DNA from: UBA964 sp031382085
GTDB taxonomy: Bacteria > Pseudomonadota > Gammaproteobacteria > Steroidobacterales > Steroidobacteraceae
NCBI GenBank assembly: GCA_031382085.1
Contig: JANMYM010000009.1
Span: 1-64,000 of the forward strand
Length of the DNA: 64,000 bases
Reading direction: 5' to 3'
Below the pieces are notes generated by a model. That model did not search any database. It had not been told where the DNA came from and was given only the letters and a program-made list of their open reading frames with translations. Shown piece by piece: positions 9,192 through 17,655 of this stretch (the first letter of the stretch is position 1; the number at the start of each line of letters is the position of its first letter). Position numbers and translations under genes: made by a program.

Positions 9192-11552
9192 ATGATGAAT
9201 CCACGCGCGAAAACCGCCCTTTTACTGGCCTTCATCGCGGCGGTTGGCGGCGCGGTCCACGCGCCGTGCGCTTCGATGGAGGCCACAATACGCTGGACGA
9301 AGTACGGCGTTCCGCACATCACTGCGGGGAGCTATGAAGGCGCCGGTTTCGGTTATGGCTACGCATTCGCGCGTGACCGCGTCTGCCTGCTGGCGGATTA
9401 TGTGACGACGCTGCGAGGTGAGCGTTCGAAATGGCATGGCGCAGAAGGGACCGCCGTCGTGGGCTTCCTGCCGACGTCGAACCTTGACGCGGACCTGTTC
9501 TATCGGGTGCAGCTCTCGGACGCGGCGGTCTTGTCGGCGACGCACGCGCTTTCAAAAGAAAGCCGCGGGCTGGCTCGAGGCTATGCGGCTGGCTTCAATC
9601 GCTACGTCAAGGAGATGCCCGCTGGTGCGCATGACAAACTTTGCGAGGACGTGCCCCTCCCCCAAATGAATGAAACCGATGTCGTTCGGGTCATGATGGC
9701 CATCGGAGTCATCTGGAAGGCCTTTCAGATCGCGCCATTTGCGAGTGCCTCGGCCTGGCGAGCGAACCCCGAGGCAGCTCGACTCGACGCATCGTTCGGG
9801 CAGCCGCGCACTGGAGCCAAGTCAAACGCACGCTCGGGGTCGTATCGAACAGCAGCTTCGAGCCACATGACGCTTGAGCGCCGGTATTCGAGTCCGCTAT
9901 TCAGCATCGGAAGTAATGCCTGGGCCTACGGGGCCGATGCGACCCGCACAGCAAGTTCGATCGTGGTGGCAAATCCCCATAGCTACTGGCGCGGGCACTG
10001 GTTGTCGCTGCATCAGATGCATCTGACGATTCCCGGGAAGCTAGATGTTGCCGGTGCAGACTTCGTGGGCCTGCCTTTGCCGATCATCGGTTTCAACCGC
10101 GACGTGTCCTGGACCTTGGAGGCGCCTGCCACGGTCACCTATTTCGTATTGCAGGCGCTTCAGGTGCGGGAAGGCGCCCCACCGACTTATTTGGTCGATG
10201 CAAAGCAGCGGCCGATCGCCGTGCAGCGCATCAGCGTGGAGATCAAACAGAAGGACGGCAAGGTTACGCGCAAAATTTTTCCGATTGCCTATTCCGAGTT
10301 GGGACCGCTGTATCGGCTGCCTGCCGCGCCGGACCGTCCTGCGGGTTGGTATGCAGTCACGGATGCGCAAGACGGCAATGCAAAGGGTCTCGACCAGCTA
10401 CTCGATGCGGCTCGCTCCGATAGCATCGCTTCATTTACCCGAGCCATGGCAACTCACCGTGGCGTCGGCGCCCATTTCGTGGCGGGCGACCGCCACGGCG
10501 ATTCGCTCTACATCGAGTCGGGTCCACTGCTCGATATCGATGACGCTTCGCTGGCCTCGTGCCGTCTCGTTGGTGACGCCGTGGCATTTAACGTCCTAGA
10601 TGGCGGCCGCAGCGCTTGCTCGGTACGCACTTTGAATAGACGTCCGAAACTGCTAAGGCCCGAAAAGTTTCCGACGTTCGTGACGCGCGGTATCGTGCAG
10701 AACACGAACGACAGTTATCGGTTCTCGATTCACGGCCGTCATGTGCAGGGGTACTCAATCCTGTTCGGTGATCCCAGCGCCGACTTCAATGACCTGCGGC
10801 TCCCTATGTCCCATTTGCGCATCGCGGAGATGCTGTCGGACGGCAAAGTGACCGAAGGCGAATCGGTCGACATCATTTTCGACAACCGTAACTACGCCGC
10901 GGAAAGCTGGCTCGACTCGATTCTCGAGGCTTGCACCGACCGCGGAGCCACTCCCGAGGCGGCCCGCGGATGCATCATCCTCGGCAACTGGGATCGGCGG
11001 AACGATCCGGAAAGCCGCGGCGCGCTGCTGTTCAGCACGCTCTGGCCCCGAGTCGCGAACATCGACGGACTTTACGCCCGGGGGTTCGATAGCACACGCG
11101 CTTTCGAGGGTCGCGCATTGGGGACGAGCGATCGGGTGAAGGCAAAAATAGTCGAGGCACTCACAGAAGCCGTGAAGTCGCTCGAAGCGCTGCAACTCCA
11201 GGGCGACGAAGCGTGGGGTCAGATGCTCGCAGTGCGTTCCCTAAAAGGCAAAGTGCCCTTGCACGGCGGCGCCAACGGGGAAGGTGTGCTCAACTCGCTG
11301 GCGGGTGTTGCACTGGGCAAAGATGGTTTTGCTGCCATCGGCGCAGGCACCGACTATGTACAGCGCGTACGTTGGGAAAGTGCGCAGCCGATCGCAGACG
11401 TGCTGCTCGCTCACGGGCAGTCCGATGATCCCGGCTCACCGCACTTCAGCGACCAGCTGGAGCTCCTGTCCGCAAAGAAGCTTGTGAGGCTCCCGTTCAC
11501 AGAGAACGAACTCGCGCGGGAGGAGACCGAAATTCTGCACCTGAAGGAGTAG
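9192..11552 (+). CDS. Penicillin acylase family (PvdQ/AHL-acylase-like) amidase
   Basis: 786-residue exported Ntn hydrolase precursor. A signal peptide (about 1-27) is followed by the alpha subunit (IRWTKYGVPHITAGSYEGAG), a spacer, and the beta subunit starting at Ser241 in IGSNAWAYGADAT, the autocatalytic nucleophile of this family. Downstream PHSYWRGH, GLPLPIIGFNRDVSWT and HRGVGAHF are typical of acyl-homoserine-lactone acylases and PvdQ. Family members remove acyl chains from amides such as AHLs, pyoverdine precursors or beta-lactams. It sits between the VOC gene and the TonB receptor; removal of an acyl group from the imported molecule is a reasonable inference, while quorum quenching is the other possibility. 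Confidence 0.88.
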   Translation: MMNPRAKTALLLAFIAAVGGAVHAPCASMEATIRWTKYGVPHITAGSYEGAGFGYGYAFARDRVCLLADYVTTLRGERSKWHGAEGTAVVGFLPTSNLDADLFYRVQLSDAAVLSATHALSKESRGLARGYAAGFNRYVKEMPAGAHDKLCEDVPLPQMNETDVVRVMMAIGVIWKAFQIAPFASASAWRANPEAARLDASFGQPRTGAKSNARSGSYRTAASSHMTLERRYSSPLFSIGSNAWAYGADATRTASSIVVANPHSYWRGHWLSLHQMHLTIPGKLDVAGADFVGLPLPIIGFNRDVSWTLEAPATVTYFVLQALQVREGAPPTYLVDAKQRPIAVQRISVEIKQKDGKVTRKIFPIAYSELGPLYRLPAAPDRPAGWYAVTDAQDGNAKGLDQLLDAARSDSIASFTRAMATHRGVGAHFVAGDRHGDSLYIESGPLLDIDDASLASCRLVGDAVAFNVLDGGRSACSVRTLNRRPKLLRPEKFPTFVTRGIVQNTNDSYRFSIHGRHVQGYSILFGDPSADFNDLRLPMSHLRIAEMLSDGKVTEGESVDIIFDNRNYAAESWLDSILEACTDRGATPEAARGCIILGNWDRRNDPESRGALLFSTLWPRVANIDGLYARGFDSTRAFEGRALGTSDRVKAKIVEALTEAVKSLEALQLQGDEAWGQMLAVRSLKGKVPLHGGANGEGVLNSLAGVALGKDGFAAIGAGTDYVQRVRWESAQPIADVLLAHGQSDDPGSPHFSDQLELLSAKKLVRLPFTENELAREETEILHLKE

Positions 11553-11579
11553 GGCCACGTTGTGATTTGCAGCTGGCCT

Positions 11580-11606
11580 TTGACAGTACGGAAAAGTTAG
11601 TATAAC
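11580..11606 (+). promoter_or_regulatory. Putative sigma-70 promoter of the TonB receptor gene
   Basis: TTGACA at 11580-11585 is a perfect -35 box and TATAAC at 11601-11606 a near-perfect -10, with a short 15-base spacer. The operator copy 11598-11614 covers the -10, so a repressor bound there would block polymerase. Placement is read from sequence; activity is inferred. Confidence 0.55.
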
Positions 11607-11614
11607 GTTTAAGT
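11598..11614. promoter_or_regulatory. Putative LacI-family operator, copy 2
   Basis: Exact 17-bp copy of the element at 5878-5894. It overlaps the -10 box of the TonB receptor promoter, a classic repressor position. Only these two copies were noticed in the window. Confidence 0.6.
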
Positions 11615-11660
11615 TACTTGTATGGGCAGCTCGCTCATCCGCACTACGGAGGTCGCGACG

Positions 11661-13805
11661 ATGGAATTCCGAACTAGCGAGTTGAGCCGGCGCGGATTAA
11701 TCGCGCTGATCGGGTTGACTTCGGTGCCTTGGGCGGTAGCCCAGACCGCGACCACGACCAATGCCTCCCTCGAGCTGGAGGAAGTGGTCGTGACTGCGCA
11801 AAAGCGCCGGGAGCGAATTCAGGACGTGCCGGTGAGCGTGGCTGTGCAAAGCGGCGCGGCCCTGGAGCTAGCGCAGGTCGATTCTATTGTCGACCTGGGC
11901 GCTCGATTCGCCAATCTGGCGATGCCGGACCCGGGGGCGAAGGGCCAGAATATCTTCATTCGGATCCGCGGCTTCGGCAACAACTTCGCCACGCGCACCC
12001 TGCGGGCCGGCATCGTGGTCGATGACGTTCCTTACTTGAGTCCGCGCGGACTGAATGGCGGCCTTTTCGAGATCGAACAGGCACAAGTCCTGCGTGGGCC
12101 ACAGTCGACGCTTTACGGACTGACCGCGGAAGCTGGCCTGGTCATAATCGAAACCGTGAAGCCGAACCTTTCTGCGCTCGAAGGCCGCTTGGCTGTCAAA
12201 TTCGGTTCCGAGGGTGAGTATCAGACATCCGGTCGGATTTCTGTGCCCGTCGTACAGGATCGCTTCGCGGTGTCCCTCAGCGCCTTCGCGGCGGGTGGCG
12301 ATGGTTGGATCAAAAACGTCGTCACGGGCCGCAGGTACAATGAGTCACAGAACTGGGGCGCCCGCGTGCAAGCGCTGGCGCAAGTGTCGGACGCGCTGTC
12401 GATTCAACTGCAGATTGCGCGCGAGACTGTGAATGATAAATTCGGTCTTGGGTTGGCGCCGATCAATCGCACAGCATTCAACACCACCTTCGGGACCAAT
12501 TTGCGCGAGTTTCAGAGCGCGCAGGACTACGCCGGCTACACCGACAACAAGGATGAGTCGGCGGCGTTGACGGTGCGCTGGAACTTCGGCGCGGCCTCCC
12601 TGATCGCCGTATCGGCATGGCGCAAATTCGAAACGCTGCCATCGTTCGATATAGATCAGGGGCCGTTGTTGTTTCGTGCCGGGCCTTTTTCCATCCGCTC
12701 CGGGCAAGCGGAAACCGGTACCAAGGCCTTCTCACAAGAGTTGCGTTTTGAATCTCGCGACGACGCGGCTATTCGCTGGACAGCCGGCGCTTTTTACTAC
12801 AAGACCGAAGAAACGCCGATTGCAACCGCAACCATCGTTGCACCCATTCAGATAGTTCGGGTTCTAGGTCCGCGTCAGAACTCCGATTTCACGAGTTCTG
12901 CCGCATTCGGACAACTGGGTCACACCTGGGACAAGCTCACGTTGACCGCCGGCGCGCGTTACGAAAAAATCTCCTTGAAACACCAGCAGGACGGTATAAC
13001 GCGCACCGCGAAGTTCGACGACGACGCATTCCTTCCGAAACTCAGCCTGACATACGCCCTGAATCCAGCGATCAACCTCTATGGATCGGTGGGCCGGGGC
13101 TGGCTTGCGGGAGGCGTTTACGTCGGTACCACGCCGGCCAACGATCTGTTCTACGATTCAGAGACGAGTACCACCTATGAACTCGGCGTCAAAGGTGCAT
13201 GGCTCGAAAAGCGCCTCAGTGCGAATTTTGCAGTGTTTCGCACCAACGCCAACGCCTACCAGGAATCGATTCGCACGGGGCTGATCACCGCCCGGACGTC
13301 GAATGCGGGTGGAGTGCGTTTTCAAGGGTTTGAATTCGAACTCGCGGCGCGGTTGACGGAGACGCTGACCCTGAATCTCGATGCTGGAGTCTCGGACGCC
13401 AAGTACCAGACCTTCATCGAGTTCGATCCGGCGACCGGCGCATTGGTTAATCGGGCCGGAAATCGCGTGCCCGGTGTGGCTGGGCACGATTTCAATGCTG
13501 CACTGACCTACCGAAACCCTCGCGGATGGTTTGTCATGGGTGAAGTCTCGGGAAGCGGCAACCAGCTGGAAATCAAAGACACACTAAACACCCTGCCCAC
13601 CATCGACGGGTTCGCCATAGTCAACCTTCGTGCCGGATACGACACTGATCGCTGGTCGGTGGGAGTCTATTGTGAAAACGTGGGTAACAAGGAGTACTTC
13701 GTCTACGGTAACAACCAGCTCGGCAACGGCGTCGTGTTTGGCACCCTTGGGCGGTCGCGCCTGGTCGGTGTTTCGGCGCAATACCGTTTCGGCGCTACGC
13801 GTTAG
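11661..13805 (+). CDS. TonB-dependent outer-membrane receptor
   Basis: 714-residue outer-membrane receptor for active import of a scarce substrate. It has a signal peptide ending near WAVAQ, a TonB-box region LEEVVVTAQKRRERIQDVPV, the plug domain (FIRIRGFGNNF, VDDVPY, QVLRGPQSTLYG) and a 22-strand-type barrel ending in VSAQYRFGATR. The upstream in-frame codon 11622 lacks a ribosome site, whereas ATG 11661 has GGAGG at the right distance. The receptor type (VVVTAQKR, DVPVSV) is common for carbohydrates and complex organics in proteobacteria rich in TonB receptors. It is controlled by the operator at 11598 and is followed by the EF-hand gene after 12 bases. Confidence 0.92.
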   Translation: MEFRTSELSRRGLIALIGLTSVPWAVAQTATTTNASLELEEVVVTAQKRRERIQDVPVSVAVQSGAALELAQVDSIVDLGARFANLAMPDPGAKGQNIFIRIRGFGNNFATRTLRAGIVVDDVPYLSPRGLNGGLFEIEQAQVLRGPQSTLYGLTAEAGLVIIETVKPNLSALEGRLAVKFGSEGEYQTSGRISVPVVQDRFAVSLSAFAAGGDGWIKNVVTGRRYNESQNWGARVQALAQVSDALSIQLQIARETVNDKFGLGLAPINRTAFNTTFGTNLREFQSAQDYAGYTDNKDESAALTVRWNFGAASLIAVSAWRKFETLPSFDIDQGPLLFRAGPFSIRSGQAETGTKAFSQELRFESRDDAAIRWTAGAFYYKTEETPIATATIVAPIQIVRVLGPRQNSDFTSSAAFGQLGHTWDKLTLTAGARYEKISLKHQQDGITRTAKFDDDAFLPKLSLTYALNPAINLYGSVGRGWLAGGVYVGTTPANDLFYDSETSTTYELGVKGAWLEKRLSANFAVFRTNANAYQESIRTGLITARTSNAGGVRFQGFEFELAARLTETLTLNLDAGVSDAKYQTFIEFDPATGALVNRAGNRVPGVAGHDFNAALTYRNPRGWFVMGEVSGSGNQLEIKDTLNTLPTIDGFAIVNLRAGYDTDRWSVGVYCENVGNKEYFVYGNNQLGNGVVFGTLGRSRLVGVSAQYRFGATR

Positions 13806-13817
13806 GCTGGTTCCGAA

Positions 13818-14252
13818 ATGACTACATCGAAATCAGTTTGGGGTGCGGCGCTCTTCATGTTGTTAGCATTGCCTTTCGCCATTGCCGATGAGAAAGGTCA
13901 TCCGAAGGATGATCCGAACGTCAAAGAACGAATCGAATTGGTCCTGGTTGAGCGATGGGAACTATTTCGGGACGGTGATTTGAACAAAGATGGCTTTATG
14001 GATGAGCAGGAGTTTCACGCACACCCAGCGTACAAAGCGGCAAAATGGGGTCTGAACATTCGAACATTCATCTTTTGGATGGTTGATGACAACAAGGACA
14101 GTCGAATCTCGCTGCAGGAGTGGTTCAACAATGAACTCGGTCAGTTCCAGCTCGCCGACAAGAATCATGACGGCATCATCGATGCCGCAGAATACGCAGC
14201 GATCGGTTCAGTGCAGAAGAAACTGTTTTCAGATTTGGGATACGCGCCGTAG
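13818..14252 (+). CDS. Exported EF-hand calcium-binding protein
   Basis: 144-residue periplasmic protein with a signal peptide (about 1-23, ending PFAIA). Three EF-hand loops are visible: DLNKDGFMDEQE at residues 54-65, DDNKDSRISLQE and DKNHDGIIDAAE; the first and third have all canonical acidic ligands, the second has Ser in place of the conserved Gly. It likely binds Ca2+ and may sense or buffer it. It follows the TonB receptor by 12 bases and is probably in the same transcript, though its role with the receptor is unknown. Confidence 0.85.
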   Translation: MTTSKSVWGAALFMLLALPFAIADEKGHPKDDPNVKERIELVLVERWELFRDGDLNKDGFMDEQEFHAHPAYKAAKWGLNIRTFIFWMVDDNKDSRISLQEWFNNELGQFQLADKNHDGIIDAAEYAAIGSVQKKLFSDLGYAP

Positions 14253-14462
14253 AACGAAAAAAACGCCATGAAGGCGGCGGGCTCAAGGAACCCGAGATTT
14301 TGTTGTGACGAGCAAGAGATTTTGAAGCAGGCGGAATTGGGCACGCCGGTCCATGAGCGTTACTTGCTGCTTGGCAGTCCATGGCCCGAGTGGCTTGGCT
14401 ATGCAACGTTTGGATCAATAGCGTTGGCGCGAACGCCCGGCGGTGACAAATAGCCGCGCGAC

Positions 14463-14897
14463 ATGCGCAGGAATGGCACGGTCGCAAGGCGCAGTAAATC
14501 GTGCGTGCCATCGCAGGAATCTCCGTCTTCGGCAATACCGTTGTGCGCCTGCATCCGGATCGCCGAAATACTGGAAGAAACCGGTTTCCCGGCTGGCACA
14601 ATCAATGTGGTGACGAACGCGCCCGCCGAAGAGGCGATGACCAAGGCGCTGGATACACGCTATGGCCTCAGCGCCGCCATCGTCACTGCCGATCGTGAGC
14701 GTGGCCTTGAAATGGCGCAGCGTTTCGATTGCAGCATGTTCCATGTCAATGGCGCGACGATGGCCGGCGAACCCTCGTTGCCCAATGGCGGCGCCAAGGA
14801 CAGCGGCTGGGGAGGGTCCGGTCACTATGCTATCGAAGATTTCACCGAGATCCGCCTAACGACCATGACGCGCGGTCACGGTCGCTACCCGTTCTAG
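14463..14897 (+). pseudogene. Aldehyde dehydrogenase relic (internal deletion)
   Basis: Remains of an NAD(P)-dependent aldehyde dehydrogenase of the vanillin/salicylaldehyde type. An ALDH-like stretch AEILEETGFPAGTINVV (mid-NAD-domain) is joined directly to the C-terminal end, with SMFHVNGATM, PNGGAKDSGWGGSGHYAIED and FTEIRLTTM. The segment with the catalytic Cys and Glu, close to 190 codons in intact enzymes, is missing. Just before, the words VFGNTVV appear in another frame (about 14527-14550), showing an additional frameshift. No promoter or ribosome site is seen. Nonfunctional in this state. Confidence 0.75.
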
Positions 14898-15429
14898 CGA
14901 CGTAGCGACGAAGACGCCGGCCTGACCACATCGATCTAACAGTACGGCGCGCGCACCACGTCTTTGGTATCGGTCGGTTTTTTATCGGTCGGTGAGATTT
15001 GGTCCGGGTACCAGAAAACATTTTAACAAACCTCACACCTCGGATAACGCGGCCCCATGCCCCATGCCCCATGATCGCCGCAGTGATCTTGCAATCGATG
15101 TCAGCTACAAGCGTCCGGCCGATATTACGCAACGCGCCGGCGAATCCTTGCAACTCACCAAGTTGCGGTTTGAGTGGAACGACATCTTCAGTCGTCGTCG
15201 TGCCATGGCGACGCGGCGGCCCGGCACGGCGATCAGATTGGCAGCTTCCACCAGCACGATGGCCTGTTGCCGGAGTTGATGCCATTCGCCAGCGGTTTGC
15301 GGCACAAAATCGTGCGTGCGCTGGCCATCGTTCCTGTTAGAAATCGACCCGACACGCAATTTAGTACGGCGTCGGCTTAGAGTCCACGCTTGATAATGCG
15401 ATCGTTTTCATTGGCGCCGAACAAAGCGG
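14898..15429. other. Intergenic stretch without a supported gene
   Basis: Several short open frames exist on both strands but none shows family motifs, a ribosome site or a plausible start. There is a local low-complexity run with CCCCATG repeated near 15054-15070. It lies between the aldehyde dehydrogenase relic and a secreted protein gene and is probably decayed sequence. Confidence 0.5.
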
Positions 15430-16278
15430 CTATTTTTTGACTGGGTTCAGCACCATGCGCAAGTCTTCGTGACTTTGGCGCAACCCGAATATTCCGCTGG
15501 CGATTCCGTTAGGCGCCTTGGCGCGAAACGCGATGGGTCTATGCTCCGGATCGGTCCATAAATCGAAGTTCATCAGAAACGCGCCGCCGTTAGGTAGCGG
15601 AATCGACTCGATGAAAGTGAAATGTCGCAGACGCAGCGCCGTTTCCCGTACGCGCGGCACTGTTTTTTCGCCAGCGAAACGGACGCGCACGGTGCCGCCG
15701 GACAGCGTGCGGCTCTGGTCCAGGTCTTGCGCGGCCCAGCGGAATTCCTGCTCGCCACCGCGTGCGAAATCGAAATGGCGGGTCATGACGAACATCGGCG
15801 TAATGCTGGGCGACATGTCGAGAAAGCAATCCGGGTCGCACACAGCGACAGTGGTTGTTTTGGCGGGCGTGTCGCCGTCGATCGGCGCCACCTCGACATC
15901 GACCTGATTTCCTCGACGTTGCAGTGTCAGGCGCACTGGCAGGCCGCTATAGACACCGATGCCGTGAGCGCTTTGTGCACGCCAGTTCGCATCGAAATCG
16001 AAGCGCCCTTGCGCCCGGTAAGCGCCCGATGACGCTGTTTGCGTGTTAACCAGTGTGTAGCCACCGTCCGGCCGTTTAAGATACTCAAAAGTCTCGACAC
16101 GATCGAAGGGCCCACCGCCGGTGACCACGAACGTCCCGAAGTCGACCAGCGTGGCATTTTTGATGCCCGCATAGATGCTGGAGTCGGCGGCGGCGCATGG
16201 CGTTGCGATCATGCAGGTTGCGAACGCACAAGTCGCTATCTTTCGCCACAGTCGCTGAAGTGTTTTGGTGCACGGCAT
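15430..16278 (-). CDS. Exported protein of unknown function
   Basis: 282-residue protein with a clear signal peptide (MPCTKTLQRLWRK basic start, hydrophobic core, cut near CAAADS). The mature part is beta-rich: FGTFVVTGGGPFDRVETFEY, a YAPI-like central strand region, a Cys pair in VAVCDPDCFLDMSPS and a C-terminal FGLRQSHEDLRMVL. I do not recognise the family. The frame begins at 16314, but ATG 16278 gives the signal peptide and lies exactly six bases after TATCAT (16290-16285), a -10 for a leaderless mRNA. No operon partner. Confidence 0.7.
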   Translation of the reverse strand: MPCTKTLQRLWRKIATCAFATCMIATPCAAADSSIYAGIKNATLVDFGTFVVTGGGPFDRVETFEYLKRPDGGYTLVNTQTASSGAYRAQGRFDFDANWRAQSAHGIGVYSGLPVRLTLQRRGNQVDVEVAPIDGDTPAKTTTVAVCDPDCFLDMSPSITPMFVMTRHFDFARGGEQEFRWAAQDLDQSRTLSGGTVRVRFAGEKTVPRVRETALRLRHFTFIESIPLPNGGAFLMNFDLWTDPEHRPIAFRAKAPNGIASGIFGLRQSHEDLRMVLNPVKK

Positions 16279-16284
16279 TGACCA

Positions 16285-16290
16285 ATGATA
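16285..16290 (-). promoter_or_regulatory. -10 box, leaderless start at 16278
   Basis: TATCAT on the minus strand ends six bases before ATG 16278, placing the expected transcription start on the A of the start codon. No Shine-Dalgarno is present. Confidence 0.5.
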
Positions 16291-16490
16291 GTGCGAACCG
16301 CCGCGCAATGACAACGGTCACGCAGGCGACGGTCGGCATGCGCAACATCGGTGCCTGACATTGGGGCAATGCGGCGCCTAACGAACGGCTTATCGAGAAC
16401 TTGACTAGATGACTCAATCGGTCAACCGTCTTGCTGGCGGCCCGTTGCCCCTCCCAGGGTCGTCAATTGCGTCGGTTAGGAAGCGACATC

Positions 16491-16694
16491 ATGAGCACGA
16501 CAAAAATGGCCGGATTGGCTGCGTTGGCGGCGATTTGCGGCTTTGGCAGCAGTCTGGTGCTGGCACGCGATTCGGGCATCAGCCGCAGCGAAGCCGCACG
16601 ACTGCGTTATCAGCATCAGCAGCTACAACATGTAAAGCGGTCCGCGTGGGCGAACGGCGTCGTCACGCGACGTGAGGCCGCCCGCAATAACTAA
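16491..16694 (+). CDS. Small exported protein with EAARLR motif
   Basis: 67-residue protein with a signal peptide (about 1-26, ending VLARDS). The mature part, SRSEAARLRYQHQQLQHV then a VTRREAARNN end, carries two related E-A-A-R turns separated by a basic helix, a pattern found in small periplasmic helical proteins of unknown role. ATG 16491 follows AGGAAG by seven bases, which supports expression. No partners nearby. Confidence 0.6.
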   Translation: MSTTKMAGLAALAAICGFGSSLVLARDSGISRSEAARLRYQHQQLQHVKRSAWANGVVTRREAARNN

Positions 16695-17655
16695 GTGCGG
16701 TTCCGGGCGCGGGCCCGGGGTGCATGCGATCTTGCGCGCCGCGTATGCCGGGCGCGCAGTTTCTCGGCGGCAATCCCACCATGCCAACCGGCGTAATCGC
16801 CGGCGAAATGCGCCCACAAAAATCAATCTATTGGCGGTTGATTTGAATCTCTCAACCCGCGTTTGCAGCCCATTACTCGGAATCTAACGAAAATCAGATC
16901 TTGATGGTTTTTCCGCCAAGCAATGACGGTTTGTCCAGCGTCTACTTCACGAAGTACCGCGGAACGCCGCTCCAAACCTAACAATGTAACGGCTGGTGGG
17001 TTGGATAGCGGACAAGACGCAAAAACGCTCGTATGCCGCTGAAAAACAGAACGACTGGCACCCGGGAGAGGACTCGAACGCGATGATAATGAATCGGAAA
17101 AAATAGCGCTTATCGAGAGTAAGCGGCGATTTACCCGATGGATTACCCGCTGCGTATTGGTTTCCCTGTTTGCGCGGCGCGCCAGCAGCGTCAATGGTGA
17201 ACAAGCTATCGGTGACGCAGAAATGTAATTGAGTGTGGGCATTGGCAAGCTTGCTGGGGCCGGAGCCCGCGTCACGGTGTTGCGACCTTCGTAGAGTTCG
17301 CCTTCGTCGGTGAACGTGATTGACTGTTTCCAGTGCAACTCGTCCTGGAATGCGACGGCGGCGAAGCGATAGGCGTGCGGCGACTCGGCGCCATGAGAGA
17401 AATATGCGGTGCGGAATCCCGGGATCGACGGATCGGCATAAGTAACCTTCAGCGTGTTATCGCTCCGCTCCGGCGTGACTCCTTCACGCTGGAGGACACA
17501 TACAGCGCGATGGCCGCCTGGGGTGGCGAACTGGTTGCTGCTTAGCTTGTGAAGCGCCTGCCCGGCTTGAGCCGGTCGATCTTGAAGCCGCCGTCGCCAA
17601 ACGGATAGGCCGACTATTGTTTCTCGTCGCAAATACGTGGTCTGATGCTCGTCAC
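16695..17655. pseudogene. Decayed region with remnant coding on the minus strand
   Basis: A long minus-strand frame (16823-17632) is present, but only its middle looks like protein: NTLKVTYADPSIPGFRTAYF, SPHAYRFAAVAFQDELHWKQ and SITFTDEGELYEGRNTVTRA (about 17230-17470). Before and after that the translation becomes Arg/Ser-rich, and another frame takes over near 17200 (FTIDAAGAPRKQGNQ, LTLDKRYFFRF). This pattern suggests a secreted-protein gene broken by frameshifts, family not recognised. The tRNA-Leu fragment at 17061-17079 lies inside. No promoter or ribosome site seen. Confidence 0.35.
17061..17079. repeat. Fragment of tRNA-Leu 3' part (possible att site)
   Basis: CCCGGGAGAGGACTCGAAC is identical to 19533-19551, the acceptor and T-arm part of the tRNA-Leu gene, in the same orientation; four further bases (CTGG) match after two mismatches. 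Short copies of a tRNA 3' end downstream of the tRNA are the usual trace of integrase-mediated insertion. No integrase gene is visible in the 2.45 kb between the copies. Confidence 0.6.

Noticed and set aside
8170..11576. Shared 13-mer GATTTGCAGCTGG at 8170 and 11564
   Set aside because: Repeats of this length are expected by chance many times in 64 kb and the contexts differ.
14268..14453. 61-residue frame before the aldehyde dehydrogenase relic
   Set aside because: No motif, no ribosome site, and composition unlike protein.
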